From Bryobacterales bacterium (GTDB taxonomy: Bacteria > Acidobacteriota > Terriglobia > Bryobacterales > Bryobacteraceae): DNA of 59,216 nucleotides. Shown here piece by piece: positions 25,995-33,263 of this stretch. The notes under the pieces were generated by a model. The model saw only the letters and a program-made list of their open reading frames with translations. It made no database searches and was not told the origin of the DNA. Numbering within the stretch: position 1 is the first letter of the stretch; the number at the start of each line of letters is the position of its first letter. The stretch spans positions 1 to 59,216 of the forward strand of contig JAEUQF010000162.1 in NCBI GenBank assembly GCA_016789745.1, in the 5' to 3' direction. A program made the translations under genes and the position numbers.

Positions 25995-26414
25995 ATGAAG
26001 CAAGTTCGTGAACTGATGCACACGCCGGTCTACACGGTGGGACCCAAGGATACCCTGCGGCACGCCGTCCACGTGATGAATGAACACCACGTGCGGCAAC
26101 TTCCCGTCTCTCAGGACGGCGGCCTGGCAGGCATCATCACCGATCGCGATATCCGCCTGCATGTCATCTACCTGGAAGACCGCGCCGAATCCGGCGACAC
26201 CTTCAACGAAGCCCTCGAAACCCAGGTGGAAGATGTCATGACCACCGACGTCAAATGGCTCCATCCGGAGCAATCCGCGCTGGATGCCGCCGACCTGTTT
26301 ATCACGGAAAAGTTTGGTGGTGCCCCGGTGGTGGATGAGGATGAGCAGCTCGTTGGTATCGTAACTTATATTGATTTATTGATCGAATTGAAACGCCTCC
26401 TGGGGAATAAGTAA
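25995..26414 (+). CDS. Two-CBS-domain protein
   Basis: From the ATG at 25995 the product is 139 residues, two CBS motifs making one Bateman module: VRELMHTPVYTVGPKDTLRH, LPVSQDGGLAGIITDRDIRL, then VEDVMTTDVKWLHPEQSALD and APVVDEDEQLVGIVTYIDLL. Stand-alone CBS proteins bind adenosine nucleotides or related ligands and regulate partners. An upstream ATG at 25962 is in frame but less likely. The last 60 bases are unusually AT-rich for this window. No partner is evident. Confidence 0.9.
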   Translation: MKQVRELMHTPVYTVGPKDTLRHAVHVMNEHHVRQLPVSQDGGLAGIITDRDIRLHVIYLEDRAESGDTFNEALETQVEDVMTTDVKWLHPEQSALDAADLFITEKFGGAPVVDEDEQLVGIVTYIDLLIELKRLLGNK

Positions 26415-26471
26415 ATTTAGCAACCAGGGGTTACCTCACGTTCCCTCCCTTATCCGCCGATAGTACGCAAG

Positions 26472-26822
26472 ATGGACAAAACCAAACGCGCCGTCCTGTT
26501 CCAACTTGAGCCTGATCTCGCCCAACCCCTTCAAGCGGCGTTGACCGCTGAACCCCTGCGCGTCAATACCCATACCTGTGATGACCTCGCCCAACTGGCT
26601 GATTTCCAAGCCCATTGGATCTTTACCGCCAACCTCACCGCACTTGACCAGGCCGTCGAGCTCGCTACCGCCAGCCACGCCAAGGTCGTCGTCGTTTCCC
26701 GCCTCGCCGATACCCGCACCTACCTTGACGCCATGGATCGCGGCGCCCACGACTATTGTTCCGCCCCGTTTGACCGCGCCCACTTGCAGTGGGTATTGCA
26801 ACACCACGATCGCGCCGAGTGA
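26472..26822 (+). CDS. Degenerate receiver-like domain protein 1
   Basis: The 116-residue protein has the alternating strand-helix pattern of a CheY-like receiver (AVLFQLEPDLAQPLQAAL, then AKVVVVSRLADTRTYLDAMD, RGAHDYCSAPFDRAHLQWVL), including the DY.. end of a receiver at GAHDYCSAPF. The phosphoacceptor strand reads HWIFTANLTA, without an aspartate, and the usual lysine before Pro-Phe is alanine, so it should not be phosphorylated in the ordinary way. It is closely similar in layout to the next gene. Probably an atypical protein-interaction domain. Confidence 0.65.
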   Translation: MDKTKRAVLFQLEPDLAQPLQAALTAEPLRVNTHTCDDLAQLADFQAHWIFTANLTALDQAVELATASHAKVVVVSRLADTRTYLDAMDRGAHDYCSAPFDRAHLQWVLQHHDRAE

Positions 26823-26979
26823 TCTTCCATCCGCCTCCCTTGTTACTTATACGCGGTATTCACAGATTTGATTAGACACTGACATCAATCGGCGTTAGTC
26901 TAAAGTTGGTAAAGCGACTTCCCGTCCGTGGCGACGTATCGGCTCTCCCTGATGAGACAAGGAAGTTTTTTGGATCTCC

Positions 26980-26985
26980 AAGGAG
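26980..26985 (+). promoter_or_regulatory. Shine-Dalgarno site AAGGAG
   Basis: AAGGAG lies 8 bases before the ATG at 26994. It decides the start of the second receiver-like gene against an in-frame ATG further upstream at 26928. Confidence 0.7.
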
Positions 26986-26993
26986 TGAACCTG

Positions 26994-27359
26994 ATGAAAG
27001 GAAATGGGAACGGCCCCCGACGTGTCCTGCTGTTCGGCTTAGACCCGATGCTGGAAACGGAACTGCGTAACGCACTGGAAACCGATGGTGTAGAAGTCGA
27101 AGTCAACTCGGCCCCACAGGCCCAGCCCGATACCCTCGACTACATCTTCTGTTCTTTTTCGAGCAACTTACAACAACTGCTTCACTCCCTCCAACGCCAG
27201 ATCCCCGTGGTCGTTGTCTCACGCACCCCGGAGGCCCGCGAGTGGATTGAAGCCATGGAAGCCGGCGCATCTGACTATTGCGCCGCGCCCTTCGAAAAAA
27301 GCCAGATCCGCTGGATCCTGGAAGCGAACCGGCCCATCAGCGCCGTCGCTGCCGCCTAA
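26994..27359 (+). CDS. Degenerate receiver-like domain protein 2
   Basis: From the ATG behind the AAGGAG site the product is 121 residues. RRVLLFGLDPMLETELRNAL, then IPVVVVSRTPEAREWIEAME and AGASDYCAAPFEKSQIRWIL trace a CheY-like fold. As in the preceding gene, the central strand (DYIFCSFSS) lacks the acceptor Asp and the beta5 Lys is Ala (CAAPF). The serine after VVVV occupies the switch Thr/Ser position. The pair looks like a duplication and neither protein has an output domain. A regulatory role without phosphotransfer is inferred. Confidence 0.68.
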   Translation: MKGNGNGPRRVLLFGLDPMLETELRNALETDGVEVEVNSAPQAQPDTLDYIFCSFSSNLQQLLHSLQRQIPVVVVSRTPEAREWIEAMEAGASDYCAAPFEKSQIRWILEANRPISAVAAA

Positions 27360-27507
27360 CTGTTCCTCGTTGTACAAATAAATACATAGGCGGCTCGCGG
27401 TTAGCCGTCGCCCCCCGTTTGGCTCCCCGTTCTTTCTGAACTCCGCCCGTTCCCCGTCCCCACATAAGAACCTATCCGCAAAAACATACTTATTTAGTTA
27501 CATATCC

Positions 27508-27512
27508 GGAGG
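27508..27512 (+). promoter_or_regulatory. Shine-Dalgarno site GGAGG
   Basis: GGAGG lies 6 bases before the unusual TTG start at 27519 and supports it. Confidence 0.65.
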
Positions 27513-27518
27513 TGTCTT

Positions 27519-28307
27519 TTGTTAGTCCGTCTCGTCGCCAGCTTCCTGCTGGCCTCCCTAGGATTTGTGTGCCCGCTCTTCGCCCAATCCGCCATCCCCA
27601 CCGTCATGCGCGGCGAAGTCCTGAATACTGACTTGGTGGCCGGCGGCCGCGTCATGGTCGAGTTGGTCGATTCCCACGGCGGCCAGTTAGTCGACCGTGC
27701 CCTGGTACATCCCAACGGCTCCTTCGAGTTACATAACGTGCCGAATCGCTCCTGCGAACTGCGCGTCCTGACCGAAACCGGCGACCTCCTCAAGCGCGAC
27801 TTCGTCGTCCCCACCCAGTCAGCTTTCGGCTTCACCATTGACCTCGCCGGATCCGTCAAAAAGCGCGAGCGCCCCGTCTCCGGTCTCGTATCGGCCCGCC
27901 GGCTCGCCCACAAAGTCCCCAAACCGGCCATGAAAGAATTCCGGAAGGCCGAAAACGCCGCCGCGCACGGCCGGGAAGAACAGGCGATCGGCCATCTTGA
28001 AAAGGCCATCGAACTCGACCCCGAGTTTATGGAAGCCCTGAATAACCTCGGAACCAAGTACATCCGCCTCCGCCGTCCAGCGGAGGCAGCTGCCCTGTTC
28101 CAGCGCGCCACCCAACTCGATCCCTCCCTGCCCCAGTTGCATGTCAACCTCGCCGTCGCCCTGCTCCACCTCCGTCGCCCCGCCGAGGCCGAACAGGAAG
28201 TCCGCAAGGCGCTCGCGGTAACCGGTGAACCCGATGGCAATCCCACCGCGAAGAAGGTGCTGGGCATCAGTCTGGCAGCGCAGGGGAAGGCGGCGTTCGT
28301 CCCCTAA
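27519..28307 (+). CDS. Secreted TPR-repeat protein
   Basis: The TTG start behind GGAGG gives 262 residues: signal peptide (FLLASLGFVCPLFAQS), a beta-rich carboxypeptidase-regulatory-like domain at about 30-105 (VMRGEVLNTDLVAGGRVMVE, then LVHPNGSFELHNVPNRSC) and tetratricopeptide repeats at about 135-250 (EEQAIGHLEKAIELDPEFME, ALNNLGTKYIRLRRPAEAAA, LFQRATQLDPSLPQLHVNLA). It should be an envelope or periplasmic protein-interaction module. The gene stands alone behind a spacer of about 160 bases that is AT-rich in parts. Confidence 0.82.
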   Translation: MLVRLVASFLLASLGFVCPLFAQSAIPTVMRGEVLNTDLVAGGRVMVELVDSHGGQLVDRALVHPNGSFELHNVPNRSCELRVLTETGDLLKRDFVVPTQSAFGFTIDLAGSVKKRERPVSGLVSARRLAHKVPKPAMKEFRKAENAAAHGREEQAIGHLEKAIELDPEFMEALNNLGTKYIRLRRPAEAAALFQRATQLDPSLPQLHVNLAVALLHLRRPAEAEQEVRKALAVTGEPDGNPTAKKVLGISLAAQGKAAFVP

Positions 28308-28318
28308 GCGCCCGCCCA

Positions 28319-28355
28319 GGAGCCGCCTGTCGCCAATACTGGGCGGCTCTCCCTT
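28319..28355 (+). terminator. Possible hairpin terminator after the TPR gene
   Basis: GAGCCGCC (28320-28327) and GGCGGCTC (28342-28349) are a perfect 8-base inverted repeat with a 14-base loop, 12 bases after the TPR stop. The tail is pyrimidine-rich (TCCCTTCC) rather than a true T run, so termination efficiency is uncertain. Confidence 0.35.
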
Positions 28356-28356
28356 C

Positions 28357-28742
28357 CTACCGTGCCGGCGAATACCGCCCCTGTTCCGGCACCGCGATCT
28401 CATCGAAATCATCCGCCAGCGCCAACAACGGCTCACTGGCCTCCGGACCCGCCACCGGCATCCCATGCCCCGGTGCCAAACACTCCGGCGCTAGCGCCGC
28501 CAGCCGCCTCAGCGAGTCCTTCGCCGACTCCCAATCCGGCGTATAGTATCATGGCGGCCCATACAACTCCGGCTTTTGTGTCGCCACCGCCAGAAACGCT
28601 TCCTGCTTGGTCGTGCAGAACGCATCGCCCACGATCAGCGTGCTGTCATCGGGCCGGGCGAATCCACCGCCACTCCGGCAGCTCCGGCACCCGCCCATCT
28701 GCCGGCAGCCCCCGTCCCCCCAAGATCAATCGGATCCCGCGG
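28357..28742 (-). pseudogene. 3' part of a wrecked metallo-beta-lactamase-fold gene
   Basis: Read on the minus strand this holds DPIDLGG, then in another frame LPADGRVPELPEWRWI, then in a third STLIVGDAFCTTKQEAF and, past an in-frame TGA at 28549-28551, DWESAKDSLRRLAALAPECL and GHGMPVAG, ending at 28357. This is the C-terminal half of an MBL-fold hydrolase (VGDAF and PGHG motifs). Besides two frameshifts, the HTPGHTPGH active-site loop expected after WRWI is deleted. The first half of the gene lies 1.4 kb away at 30145-30534. It cannot encode an active enzyme. Confidence 0.75.
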
Positions 28743-28852
28743 CCCTCCCAGAATGAATCACTGAGTTTCTTCGCCTCCACAAAGCTGAGTTGGCCGAACA
28801 GCGAGTCCTCTTTCAGCTTTGGCCCGCGCCTTTGAAAAAATCTATTAAGCAC
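28743..28852 (-). pseudogene. Truncated 5' gene fragment at the insertion border
   Basis: From a GTG at 28852 the frame reads MLNRFFQRRGPKLKEDSL, then FGQLSFVEAKKLSDSFWEG, and runs into the MBL remnant at the border. The FGxLxF...SFWEG pattern resembles the start of a small uncharacterised protein family I only partly recall. It is cut after about 36 residues. Low confidence. Confidence 0.3.
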
Positions 28853-29242
28853 GGTGACGACGAAAATCTAGCAGGACGTAGTTCGGGTCTGAAGAGGCTA
28901 ACGACGCCGAAAGCGGAAGCACTGCTCCGTCTCAATCGCCTTCTCGTCGTGGAGCCAACGTCAAGCTTGCAGTGGATCCGTTCCTGCGTCAAGCAGAAGT
29001 GCAATTGGTGCAACGCAATGCTTTTTGCTCGCGACGACGCCCTCGTCACGTCCATCGCCGCACCCAGGAGCACGTTGGGGTATCGGGTGCTTGGTCTGCA
29101 GGAAAACCACCGTGAGCATGCCCAGAGCGTACGCTGCCATCGAGCCCGCGTCCTTGAGGCGCGCGTTTACCTGGTCCAGGTGGCATCCAGCAGGTTCGTG
29201 GTGTGGGCTGCCATCCCTCAATTATCCGGCGGATCCGCGACG

Positions 29243-29869
29243 TCATCGTTTGCGTCGTCGCGCCAGCAGCAAGACCGCTAACGCACCAACGAGCAGTGAT
29301 GCCGTGGTCGGTTCTGGGATCTCCGCATACGAAGCGACGGTGCCGTAGTTAACCCAGTCTGCTGCACCAATGGACGGAGGGCCAACGGTCGCAGTCATCA
29401 ATACGGTCTGCTGGAACTTGAACTGGTACCCGTTGGTCATCATGTCGCTTAGCATGGCCAGCATCGACGACCCCTCATACGTGCCAGCCGGGACCATCGG
29501 CCAAAAACCAAACGATGTATCAAGGGCGTACCCGCCAGCGGCAGTCGAGCCACGAAACGTGGTGATCGGCGATGCTTTCGTCAGTGTAAGGGTTGGCGTC
29601 AGGAAACTTCCCTCAAGCTCAATGCTGCGTCCGGTCAGGTCGCTAGACCATGCAGGCCAATCGGTGAGCCGAATCGTAAGGTACGTGATGTCAGTTGGGG
29701 CGGGCCGGGGTAGCCCAAGTGCAGGACCCTGGAGGTCCATGTATGCGTCGATGGCCGGTCCTTGAAATCTCGCATGGGTAGCTATTACGAACTGGATTGT
29801 TGAGGCGGGCAGCGGCACGGCTGTAAGAGCGAGTGAAAAGAACGAAAGTATGGTGAGTCGCAGTCGCAT
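29243..29869 (-). CDS. PEP-CTERM-sorted exported protein
   Basis: The 208-residue protein has a signal peptide (LTILSFFSLALTAVPLPAS) and a classic PEP-CTERM end: IPEPTTASLLVGALAVLLLA followed by a basic RRRKR tail. Such proteins are recognised by exosortase and attached to the surface or extracellular matrix. The middle is beta-rich and without known enzyme motifs (DLTGRSIELEGSFLTPTLTL). No exosortase gene is in the window. The gene lies wholly inside the insertion that splits the MBL-fold pseudogene, suggesting it arrived with it. Confidence 0.82.
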   Translation of the reverse strand: MRLRLTILSFFSLALTAVPLPASTIQFVIATHARFQGPAIDAYMDLQGPALGLPRPAPTDITYLTIRLTDWPAWSSDLTGRSIELEGSFLTPTLTLTKASPITTFRGSTAAGGYALDTSFGFWPMVPAGTYEGSSMLAMLSDMMTNGYQFKFQQTVLMTATVGPPSIGAADWVNYGTVASYAEIPEPTTASLLVGALAVLLLARRRKR

Positions 29870-30144
29870 GGCATTTGCGTCCAGCGACCTTATCGACAGC
29901 GCTGCACCCGTTCCTCAATGAACGTCCTTATGCTGCCGGGCTATGGTTCGTGTCCGGTGTTTGTAACTCGACGCCCGCACTGACAGCCGACTGCCTCGAA
30001 CACCCCCGCCCAGCGCCAGCAAACTGGAGGAAGCCATCACTGCTCTCGAACGGCTCGGCGCCGGCGGCGGTGCCGTGAAGCGCTGCGGCCGCCCGCCGCA
30101 ATGGCTGCGTGCCGCCCAGTCGCAAACCACCGGCGACACCGACA

Positions 30145-30534
30145 CCGCGGAGTACAGCGGCGAGATCACCGCCATCAACCCGCCCCCCACCCGAGGCTCC
30201 GGCGGCGGATACTGCAATTGCCTCGTCGGATATGGCATCTCCAACTCGTGCGCGTACACCGCCTCGTCCCACTCCTTCAACAAATCCTCCAATGCCCCCA
30301 CATGGTCTAAATGACCATGCGTCAGCACGATCGACAGCGGCGCCGTGCCCCTTCCCAAAGTGGTCCTCCGCCCATCGCCCGGTGCGCCATCGGTAAGCCC
30401 GCGTCCACCAACACCCACCCGTCCGGCGTCGCCACGGCATGCAGATTCACAAACAGCACCCGCATCCCCGACACGCCCGGTGCCACATGATCCAGCGGCA
30501 CAATGTCCGCATCCGGAATTCTGATCTTCTCCAT
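30145..30534 (-). pseudogene. 5' part of the wrecked metallo-beta-lactamase-fold gene
   Basis: From ATG at 30534: MEKIRIPDADIVPLDHVAPG, NLHAVATPDGWVLVDAGLPM. The expected continuation RWAEDHFGKG is in a second frame and TAPLSIVLTHGHLDHVGAL plus EDLLKEWDEAVYAHELEMPY in a third, so two frameshifts are present before the insertion border at 30150. HGHLDH is the zinc-binding HxHxDH motif. Together with 28357-28742 this would make one MBL-fold hydrolase gene. Confidence 0.78.
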
Positions 30535-30585
30535 AGGCTTGCCCCTACGTCCGGCCCGCCACCGTGAGAATCCGCCCTTCGTGCG

Positions 30586-30939
30586 CTAGAGCCCCTCAAT
30601 CATCAGCACCACCTGGTCCGGCCGGTTCACGTCCATCCGCAGCCGCTTCACTTCCGGTGCCACCCGCCGCGGTGTCGCTTCCACCCCGGCCTTTGTCACA
30701 CTCAGGTTCCCGGTGGCGTTGATAATGCCGCTCGCCACATCGAATGTCGCCTCGTCCGCCCGCACCACCATCTTGCCGGTTCGGATCTCCACCGCACCCT
30801 TCCGATGCAGTACCGAGCCCGCTACCGTCTGCTCCACGGCCCGCACAGTCGTCCTGGCACTCGTGCGCGACGCCGTTTGGCCAAACCCTGGCGTCAGGCA
30901 GACGGCGGAACCCAACAGCATTCCCAGCAGCTTGTTCAT
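30586..30939 (-). CDS. Exported LptA/OstA-like protein
   Basis: An ATG at 30939 with GGAGG at 30948-30952 (spacing 8) gives 117 residues. A signal peptide (LLGMLLGSAVCLTPGFGQ) is followed by VLHRKGAVEIRTGKMVVRAD and EATFDVASGIINATGNLSV, the pattern of OstA/LptA-like beta-jellyroll domains, which bind lipopolysaccharide in the periplasm. It is about half the length of a typical LptA and stands alone, so a lipid-binding role is tentative. The open frame extends upstream by 17 codons, which I discard because of the Shine-Dalgarno site. Confidence 0.68.
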   Translation of the reverse strand: MNKLLGMLLGSAVCLTPGFGQTASRTSARTTVRAVEQTVAGSVLHRKGAVEIRTGKMVVRADEATFDVASGIINATGNLSVTKAGVEATPRRVAPEVKRLRMDVNRPDQVVLMIEGL

Positions 30940-31019
30940 ACTTCCAGCCTCCTGGCGTCCAAAATACCCGAATCGCGCCTCCACCGCCACCCCAACTGCC
31001 CCGTTGCTACACTCCCTCC

Positions 31020-32174
31020 ATGCGCCCCGTGCTCGTGATCCTCCTCCCCACCCTCCTCCTCGCAGCCGACTCCCCCCAACTCCGCATCCAACAACTCACC
31101 CGCACCCCCGGCTTCGTTGCCCTCTGGGACTTCGTCACCCGCCACCCCACCACCCGAAACTTCACCGCCATCACCGCCCCCGGCGAACCCCACGACTTCT
31201 CCCTCGTCCCCATCAACTACATCCGCGAATTCTGGAACGCCGGCCGCCCCGCCACCCTCGACGACTTCCCCCTCCTCAACTCCGGCCCCTTCGGCCAGGC
31301 CATCCTCATCCGCCCCGAAACCGACCCCGACTTCCGGCCCGTCCTCCTCGTCCCCCGCGCCAACCTCCACAACTCCGGCCTCGACGTCAAGGGCCCCGGC
31401 CAGTCCGTCACCCTCATTGCCTGGGTCATCCGCCACTCCGGCAACCACGCCATCGCCGGCATCTGGCACGAAGGTACCGACCTGCAACACCACTCCTCCT
31501 CCGCAACCCGCGTCGAACCCGGCATGCGCCAGTACGCCCTCTTCGCCGGACTCGCCGCTAACAACGGCGCCTCTGCCGCCCACGTCTCGGAAAACGGCCG
31601 CAACTCCTTTGGCGACCGGTATGCTCGCAACCTTTCCGTCACCCCAGACCCCATCCCCCCGGAATCCTGGTCCGTCGTCGCCCTCGTCTACGACAACCGC
31701 CGCCGCACCGTCACCTCCTACTTAAATGGCAACGCCGCCGACTACTGGATCGAGAACCCCGAAAAGCACCCCTTCTTCCAGTGGCCCGCCAAAGCCTGGG
31801 GCCGCGACTACCTGCCCCCCGAATCCAAGCCCCGCAAACGCACGTTGCTCTCCCAGGACGCCGCGACCCGCACCGAACTCCACCAATACGAGTTCACCCG
31901 CATCCGCGTCACCCTCGACCGCCGCACCCGCAAAGTCACGCACCGCCAACTCATAGCCCTCCGCGTCAACCCCTTCTTCTTCAACCACGACCTCTATTCG
32001 CCACCCTCCATCGACCGCGGCGGCCCCTTCACCGTCGGCCGCGTCATCCACTCCGGCCGCAGCGTTGGCTTCACCGGCTACATCGGGGGCGTTGCTGTCT
32101 TCAACCGCGCCCTATCTCGCGCCGACATGCGCCGCATCTCTCGCATCGCCCCCAATCCCCTTCCCCACCCTTAA
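31020..32174 (+). CDS. Exported LamG/concanavalin A-like protein
   Basis: From the ATG at 31020 the product is 384 residues with a short signal (MRPVLVILLPTLLLAADS). The sequence VALWDFV, then QSVTLIAWVIRHSGNHAIAG, ESWSVVALVYDNRRRTVTSY, LNGNAADYW and the end GFTGYIGGVAVFNRALSRAD is that of a LamG-like jellyroll; the last motif is typical of its final strands. Such domains usually bind carbohydrate or are structural. Codon use is very strongly C-ending. The upstream LptA-like gene is divergent, with 80 bases between the two starts. Confidence 0.78.
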   Translation: MRPVLVILLPTLLLAADSPQLRIQQLTRTPGFVALWDFVTRHPTTRNFTAITAPGEPHDFSLVPINYIREFWNAGRPATLDDFPLLNSGPFGQAILIRPETDPDFRPVLLVPRANLHNSGLDVKGPGQSVTLIAWVIRHSGNHAIAGIWHEGTDLQHHSSSATRVEPGMRQYALFAGLAANNGASAAHVSENGRNSFGDRYARNLSVTPDPIPPESWSVVALVYDNRRRTVTSYLNGNAADYWIENPEKHPFFQWPAKAWGRDYLPPESKPRKRTLLSQDAATRTELHQYEFTRIRVTLDRRTRKVTHRQLIALRVNPFFFNHDLYSPPSIDRGGPFTVGRVIHSGRSVGFTGYIGGVAVFNRALSRADMRRISRIAPNPLPHP

Positions 32175-32422
32175 CTAACGCGCCCGGGGTGTCGGATTTT
32201 GTCCAGTCCGCAACTCCTTGCGCACCAATATGTCCCATGGTTTCAATCGTTTATTCCAAAATACTCCGCCCCGCCCTCTAGCCTTAAGCTCATGGCGGCC
32301 TCTACCCCAACCTCGCGTCCAACCCGGAAAAGGAGCCCTGCCAAGACAGAAAAAGTGCACGTCCGAACCCAAGCCTACCCCCTCCTACTCCCGTAAGACT
32401 CAAGATCGATTACTTCAGGCCG
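32175..32422. other. Non-coding spacer
   Basis: About 250 bases between the LamG-like and TusA-like genes. I see no convincing gene, hairpin with T run, or riboswitch. It probably contains the promoter of the TusA/DrsE/GGDEF group. Confidence 0.4.
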
Positions 32423-32668
32423 ATGAGTCCTGCAATGGTACCTGCGCAAGAATACCTGAACTGCCGCGGCATGGCCTGCCCCGTCCCCATCGTCCGCGTC
32501 AGCCGCGCCATGAAGGCACTCTCCCCCGGCCAGACCCTCCGCGTCGAAGCCTCCGACGAGGCTTTCCCGGCTGACCTCGAGGCCTGGCTATTGGGCCGCT
32601 CCGACAAGCTTCTCTCCCTGGAGTCCAAGGATGGTCTCCAATGCGCTGTCATCCAGAAGTGTGAGTAA
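32423..32668 (+). CDS. TusA/SirA-family sulfur carrier protein
   Basis: The 81-residue protein has the N-terminal CPxP motif: LNCRGMACPVPIVRVSRAM, with C19 the expected persulfide-carrying cysteine, and the two-layer TusA fold (ALSPGQTLRVEASDEAFPAD). TusA-like proteins pass sulfane sulfur in tRNA thiolation or in sulfur oxidation. The next gene encodes a DsrE-like protein 2 bases after the stop, a pairing typical of sulfur-trafficking modules. Start is the first ATG; a second ATG 12 bases on is also possible. Confidence 0.88.
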   Translation: MSPAMVPAQEYLNCRGMACPVPIVRVSRAMKALSPGQTLRVEASDEAFPADLEAWLLGRSDKLLSLESKDGLQCAVIQKCE

Positions 32669-32670
32669 AG

Positions 32671-33234
32671 ATGACCACCGTCGCCGTCGAACCCCTCCCC
32701 GCCAACCTCCACGCTGCCATCGCCGATACGGTCCGCCTCGAAGTCGATCGCGCCCTCGCCCGCCGCTCCCGCCGCCTCGCCCTCTTCGTCACTAGCGGCG
32801 AACTCGACAAAATTATGGTCGCCGCGGTTCTCGCCGCTGGCGCCGCCGCCATGGACTTCGAAGTCGATATGTTCTTCGCCTTCTGGGGCCTCAGCGCCGT
32901 TCGCACCCGCTCCGTCTTCGAAGGCAAGCAGCCCGTCGATAAGCTGCTTACCCTCATGCTCGGCTCCGGCCTCGAAGGCCTCCCCGCTTCCCGCTTCAAT
33001 TTCATGGGCTTCGGCGCCCGCTTTCTCCAGAACGTCATGAAGGATAAGAGCGTCGCCTCGCTCGAAGAACTGCTCGCGATTGCCGAAGAAGCCGGCGTTC
33101 GCATGACCGCCTGCCAGATGTCCATGGATGTCATGGGCGTCACCCGCCAGGAACTACGCCCCACCGTCACCGTCGGCGGCGTCGCCACTTTCCTTGCCAG
33201 CGCTGCCCAGTGCGGCGCCACCCTCACCATCTGA
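32671..33234 (+). CDS. DsrE/DsrF/DrsH-like protein
   Basis: The 187-residue protein shows the DrsH-like layout: RRLALFVTSGELDKIMVAAV, then FEVDMFFAFWGLSAVRTRS, MLGSGLEGLPASRFNFMG, and GVRMTACQMSMDVMG, where the Cys of TACQMS is the expected sulfur-binding residue. DsrE-family proteins accept sulfur from TusA-type carriers. It is paired with the TusA-like gene and followed closely by a GGDEF-EAL gene. A hydrophobic middle (MFFAFWGL) suggests a buried core or membrane proximity. Confidence 0.88.
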   Translation: MTTVAVEPLPANLHAAIADTVRLEVDRALARRSRRLALFVTSGELDKIMVAAVLAAGAAAMDFEVDMFFAFWGLSAVRTRSVFEGKQPVDKLLTLMLGSGLEGLPASRFNFMGFGARFLQNVMKDKSVASLEELLAIAEEAGVRMTACQMSMDVMGVTRQELRPTVTVGGVATFLASAAQCGATLTI

Positions 33235-33263
33235 AGGAAGCACCTCTGCCGGAAGCACCACCC

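Larger units (their letters stand above)
28743..30144. other. About 1.4 kb insertion splitting the MBL-fold pseudogene
   Basis: Both borders carry CCGCGG (28737-28742 and 30145-30150). Removing one copy and the intervening DNA rejoins the expected LYPRDPIDLGG reading of the MBL protein, apart from one extra T. The insert has no terminal inverted repeats, so it is not a recognisable insertion sequence. It contains, on the minus strand, a truncated 5' gene fragment (28743-28852), a PEP-CTERM gene (29243-29869), and on the plus strand a possible 3' fragment of a small KLEEAI...CGRPP-type gene near 30020-30120. The stretches 28853-29242 and 29870-30010 hold nothing I can support. Confidence 0.6.

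Noticed and set aside
25920..26273. N-terminal extension of XdhC
   Set aside because: These 118 codons overlap the CBS gene antisense and lack XdhC similarity; the ATG at 25919 starts the conserved part.
28961..29221. Transposase-like string DQVNARLKDAG in a minus-strand frame
   Set aside because: VNARLKD recalls IS5-type transposase ends, but the match is too short and the next residues do not follow the family.
30020..30120. Fragment SKLEEAITALERLG...CGRPPQW on the plus strand
   Set aside because: It resembles the end of a small DNA-binding-like family but has no start codon and no upstream part; mentioned only within the insertion entry.
32199..32396. Small open frames in the 32.2-32.4 kb spacer
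   Set aside because: No Shine-Dalgarno, no conserved motif, and overlapping frames of equal quality.
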